This document shows positions 5,720 through 8,488 of a stretch of DNA of 8,488 nt, piece after piece. Each line of letters begins with the position of its first letter. Position 1 is the first letter of the stretch. Source of the DNA: an uncultured Caulobacter sp. (GTDB taxonomy: Bacteria > Pseudomonadota > Alphaproteobacteria > Caulobacterales > Caulobacteraceae); the NCBI GenBank assembly GCA_937925635.1, contig CALALX010000001.1, positions 1-8,488 on the forward strand, given 5' to 3'. A model generated the notes under the pieces. It searched no databases. It worked only from the letters and a program-made list of their open reading frames with translations, and was not told where the DNA came from. The translations under genes and the position numbers were made by a program.

Positions 5720-7417
5720 CTATCTGGCCGCGGGTTTCGCCTCCTTCATCTTCCGCGTGATCATTTTCTTGAGCTTTAGCTGCCTGCCCTTTGGCTGGGG
5801 CGGCGCCTTGCCTACGCGACCTGTGGGCGGCGTGATCCGGAAGCAATAGAAGCGCTCAGGGTCATGTCCCTCCCTTAGTTTGCGCTTGACGGTGTGACCC
5901 GGGGGCTCGCGTTTGGCGATGCCTAGCGCGATCAGCTCGGCGACGAATGACTGGCAGTCGGAGAAGGCCGCCTTCAAGGTCTCTGGCCAGACCACAAACT
6001 CGATCTCGCCTTCTTTGGTGGTCCGCCAGATTCCCGGGGTCGCCTTGAGTTCTGCGTCCGACAACGTTGGCTTTGACGCCCCCCGAACGTCGCGCACGCC
6101 TGGCAGTTTGGCGTAGGCCGTAAGGCGATCGGTGACGTTGCCACTGCGCATGGTCTTGGCGGCCAGGTGCCGCTGGAAGCAGGTTAGCGCCGTGTCGGCG
6201 CATCGCCAGTTCTTGGGGAGGATGCCCCAGCCCTTCGCCAAGCGACCGGCCGCGTACGCCACGCCAAAGCTGTTGGCCACGCGCACCATTGAGCCGTCGT
6301 TTGGGTCGATCTGCGCGCGCTTCCGGAAATGGGCCATGTGACCTTCCAGTTCCTTGGTAAGTCCCTCCTGGTCGTCAGATCTGCGCTGAACGAGCTTGGC
6401 TAGGAACGCTCTGATGGCGGTCCCGTATTGACCATCGACCGCATGCGTCAGTTGACTGGCGAATGCGCTTCCGCTGACCACGCCGTCGGGCAGGGTGCTG
6501 TAGACCCCAAACCCGCTTCCCGCATCAGCCGGCAGGGTCAGCAGCCGATCTTCGGCCGCGTCCGCCGATGCGCCATGGCCCCCACCTAGCACGGACGCAA
6601 TCGGTTCATTCGAGCTCGACAGGTAAATGAGCTGGCTGACTTCAGGCCTCTCGCCTCCGAAGCGGGCTTTCCCGGCCCCTTCGCCTAGCCGGAAGACGAT
6701 GTTCTGCACGGCCTTCGCGCGGGCGGCCTTTGTTGCGGCGCCCTCGAAAAGGGTCGCCTCGTCGAGGACGAGAAGGCAGTCCCGGTGCCTCTCCCCGACC
6801 GTTTCTAGCCCTTCCGCTGTGGCTAGCCAGGTCTCCCAAAACTTGGCATCAGAACTCGTGCCAGGGCCCGCCCAAACGCTTGAGACAAGCTGCTGAAGGG
6901 TCGACTTTCCGAGACCCTTTAGGCCGACAAACTCCACCCCGAAGTTGGTCCGGCGGGGAAGGATGTTCAGCAGGGGAGGGGCGAACGCCAGCATGATCGC
7001 GAAGGCCGGCAACGGCTGCTTTGCTAGCGGTGCGGCCACCGCGGTGCGCCAGCCTTCCAGGGTACCCCTGAAGCCCCATTTTGCATGGTCCGGGTGGAAC
7101 GCGACGCAATGGGGATTCTCCCCCTTGGGGGCCAGTATGGAGCCGTCGCCGAGCGCGAATTGCGATCGGTGCCAACCTGGCCGCGTCGCCAGGTACTGTT
7201 TGGGCCAGTCAGTGATGTCCCCGACCCGGTCAATAAACTCGCGGACCGCCTTTCCCGGCGGCATTACAATCCCAAGTTCGGCGAGACGCCGTCCTGGGCT
7301 GCCGTCGTGAAGGTCCGCGACCCTCAGCCAGGCGAGCGTCGAGTTTTGCTGCAGACGGAGCCACTGAATTCCGAGTTGGTCGGTGACGCCGTCGGTAGTG
7401 ATGCTGTTACTAGTCAT
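5720..7417 (-). CDS. DUF927 domain P-loop ATPase (mobile-element replication helicase-like)
   Basis: 565 residues from the ATG at 7417, chosen because GGGAG lies 6 nt upstream; the ATG at 7435 (six codons longer) has no ribosome binding site. The DUF927 pattern is complete: ATRPGWH (about 77-83), a following strand region, Walker A GLKGLGKST (165-173, K171), SSVWAGP and the ATAEGLE segment, Walker B LLVLDEA (215-221, D219/E220), FRLGEGAGKARF (242-253) and a sensor-type Asn in SSSNEP (N270). Residues about 435-530 look like a winged-helix DNA-binding region, and the last 25 residues are strongly basic. DUF927 is thought to be a helicase-like ATPase found with primases and in phage, plasmid and island replication modules; no primase domain is fused here. 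It is transcribed convergently to the conjugation operon and lies downstream of the HUH-type gene, so I read it as part of the carrier element, not of the operon. The exact DNA role is inference. Confidence 0.85.
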   Translation of the reverse strand: MTSNSITTDGVTDQLGIQWLRLQQNSTLAWLRVADLHDGSPGRRLAELGIVMPPGKAVREFIDRVGDITDWPKQYLATRPGWHRSQFALGDGSILAPKGENPHCVAFHPDHAKWGFRGTLEGWRTAVAAPLAKQPLPAFAIMLAFAPPLLNILPRRTNFGVEFVGLKGLGKSTLQQLVSSVWAGPGTSSDAKFWETWLATAEGLETVGERHRDCLLVLDEATLFEGAATKAARAKAVQNIVFRLGEGAGKARFGGERPEVSQLIYLSSSNEPIASVLGGGHGASADAAEDRLLTLPADAGSGFGVYSTLPDGVVSGSAFASQLTHAVDGQYGTAIRAFLAKLVQRRSDDQEGLTKELEGHMAHFRKRAQIDPNDGSMVRVANSFGVAYAAGRLAKGWGILPKNWRCADTALTCFQRHLAAKTMRSGNVTDRLTAYAKLPGVRDVRGASKPTLSDAELKATPGIWRTTKEGEIEFVVWPETLKAAFSDCQSFVAELIALGIAKREPPGHTVKRKLREGHDPERFYCFRITPPTGRVGKAPPQPKGRQLKLKKMITRKMKEAKPAAR

Positions 7418-7565
7418 GGGGTACTCCCAAATCATGGATGATCGTTTGCTGTCGTCGAGTTCAACGAAGCATTGTGATGTTTGACGATGTGCAGTGTTGT
7501 CGTGTACGGACCGACTGAATTGCGAGTTCAGGGGTCTTTCACACGTATTGAGACGTCAGATCGTC
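7418..7565 (-). promoter_or_regulatory. Intergenic region upstream of the DUF927 gene
   Basis: About 150 bp between the two minus-strand genes, visibly less GC-rich than its surroundings and containing several TGTG/GATGT-like words on the plus strand (7471-7505). It is long enough for a separate promoter for the DUF927 gene. I see no convincing -35/-10 pair and no regular iterons, so promoter or origin function is only suggested by position and composition. Confidence 0.3.
7424..7428 (-). promoter_or_regulatory. Ribosome binding site deciding the DUF927 start
   Basis: On the minus strand GGGAG precedes the ATG at 7417 by 6 nt. No comparable motif precedes the in-frame ATG at 7435, so the shorter protein is preferred. 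Confidence 0.6.
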
Positions 7566-7568
7566 TCA
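7549..7568. repeat. 7-bp inverted repeat over the stop codon of the HUH-type gene
   Basis: TGAGACG (7549-7555) and CGTCTCA (7562-7568) pair perfectly around a 6-nt loop. The right arm contains the TGA stop of the minus-strand HUH-type gene (7566-7568). No T-run follows on the minus strand. It could be a weak terminator, an operator ahead of the DUF927 gene or a hairpin nicking site; none is demonstrated. Confidence 0.45.
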
Positions 7569-8480
7569 CGGAGGTGGGGTGACTTTCCGAGTCATGTACG
7601 TTTGATTGAGTGCTGCTTGGGTGAGGGCCAGACCTCTCAGGGTCACTTTGCACTTCATCAGGATGGCCAGATCACCGATCGAGACGCGGTCCTTCCATAG
7701 GAGCGACCGAATGTGGTCGGGTTCGGGGATCCGGGTAGATAGTCGCTGGCGGCGGGACTTCTCCTCGCCATCCTTCCTGACCACGCCTCGGCATTTCCAG
7801 AACGGCTTAAGGGCGTAACTAAAGGTCTCGGCACGCTCCGAATTTCGCTTCAGCGGGGCCAGCTTGAGGGGAACCCAGCAGTCCGCCCGACGCTTGAAGG
7901 CGGGTCTCGCCCGAAGACTATCGACCACCGAAATCATCCCGCCGCCCACGAACCCGTGGAGGTGGAAGATGTAAGTTCGGGAGTTAGGTTCGAATTCGGC
8001 GTCTAGAAAGGCCACCAGGAACCCGTCTGCTGTGGCAGCGTCGGCTCGGACCAGGTGGGCCCGGAACTGGGCGATCATCTTGCTGGGTTCGACTTGGTCG
8101 AGCTCGTCTGCGGGGACGACCCAGCCCTTCGGGATGGCGCAAAACGTCCGCAGATGGCGTCTCGGCCACCGTTCGCAGAGCGCCAGCAGCCCACCGACAA
8201 TTCTGATGCGGAGGTTCCGATAGTGGCGGGCCGAAGCCAGCGTCCTAGGCGTTCCAGTCGCCGAGAGACGCTTCTTCAGATCCTTGGCCGACGGACGAAG
8301 TTCTTCTGGGATGGAGCCGCGGAAGGCCTTCAGCGCGTGCGCTCGGTGGCAGTCTTCTGCTTCCGCGGCTGCGCTGGTCTCGAACCCCTTCTGGCGACCG
8401 TTTACCTGCCTGGGAGGGGAGAGCAGCTCGATGTTTCCGTGGTCAGGGGGGAGGAGGAGGCGCTCCAAGCTCATAGCCAT
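7566..8480 (-). CDS. HUH-motif replication-initiator-like protein, possibly truncated by the window edge
   Basis: 304 residues from the ATG at 8480. The frame remains open to the window end, so the true start could lie beyond 8488. The central part carries a strand-HUH pattern: FLVAFLDAEFEPN (154-166) then IFHLHGF (171-177) with H173-L-H175, the His-hydrophobe-His metal site of rolling-circle Rep/relaxase-type endonucleases. A Tyr follows in SYALKPFW (Y222, K225), in the position of the Y..K catalytic motif of Rep proteins. The N-terminal 130 residues are basic and unassigned; the C-terminus is basic. Such enzymes nick an origin to start rolling-circle replication or transfer. It sits upstream of the DUF927 gene on the same strand, consistent with a replication module of a plasmid, integrative element or phage satellite. 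The HUH match is short, so it remains a probable rather than certain call; the reading frame itself is well supported. Confidence 0.65.
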   Translation of the reverse strand: MAMSLERLLLPPDHGNIELLSPPRQVNGRQKGFETSAAAEAEDCHRAHALKAFRGSIPEELRPSAKDLKKRLSATGTPRTLASARHYRNLRIRIVGGLLALCERWPRRHLRTFCAIPKGWVVPADELDQVEPSKMIAQFRAHLVRADAATADGFLVAFLDAEFEPNSRTYIFHLHGFVGGGMISVVDSLRARPAFKRRADCWVPLKLAPLKRNSERAETFSYALKPFWKCRGVVRKDGEEKSRRQRLSTRIPEPDHIRSLLWKDRVSIGDLAILMKCKVTLRGLALTQAALNQTYMTRKVTPPP

Positions 8481-8488
8481 GGCTGAGC

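Overview
The window is GC-rich with GC-ending codons, dense genes and little intergenic space. Protein style (alanine/arginine-rich, GC-biased) is compatible with an alphaproteobacterium, but no marker gene fixes the taxon, so this is inference. The content looks like accessory (island, plasmid or integrative-element) DNA rather than core chromosome.

Layout. Positions 1-782 carry no intact gene. They hold what looks like a short, frameshifted remnant of a PfkB/pyridoxal-kinase-type C-terminus (about 352-488), followed by a leader with three copies of the heptamer TCATTAG/CTAATGA just ahead of the first gene. Positions 783-5459 are a compact four-gene plus-strand operon: (1) a ComEC-like metallo-beta-lactamase (MBL) fold hydrolase, (2) a 755-residue fusion of E2-like, E1-like (ThiF) and JAB/JAMM domains, (3) a small membrane protein with about four transmembrane segments, and (4) a 201-residue unknown protein ending in glycine. 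Genes 1/2 and 2/3 overlap and the 3/4 gap is short, so they are probably co-transcribed and translationally coupled. A strong 13-bp hairpin at 5630-5665 separates this operon from two convergent minus-strand genes: a DUF927 P-loop ATPase (7417-5720) and a protein with an HUH-type replication-initiator motif (8480-7566, near the window edge). These two look like the replication module of a mobile element.

How the genes may work together. The E2-E1-JAB protein has all the active-site residues needed to activate a C-terminal carboxylate, pass it to an E2-like cysteine, and remove it again by a JAMM protease. It resembles Cap2 (E2-E1) plus Cap3 (JAB) of type II CBASS, but with all three activities in one chain. 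The window has no CD-NTase and no recognisable ubiquitin-like protein. Two operon partners, the MBL protein (...IRHG) and the fourth protein (...RRFEG), end in glycine, so either could be the conjugated substrate. The membrane protein and the MBL hydrolase are the natural effector candidates. I read the operon as a ubiquitin-like-conjugation conflict (probably anti-phage) system carried by a mobile element. The domain calls are strong; the defence role, the substrate and the effector are inference.
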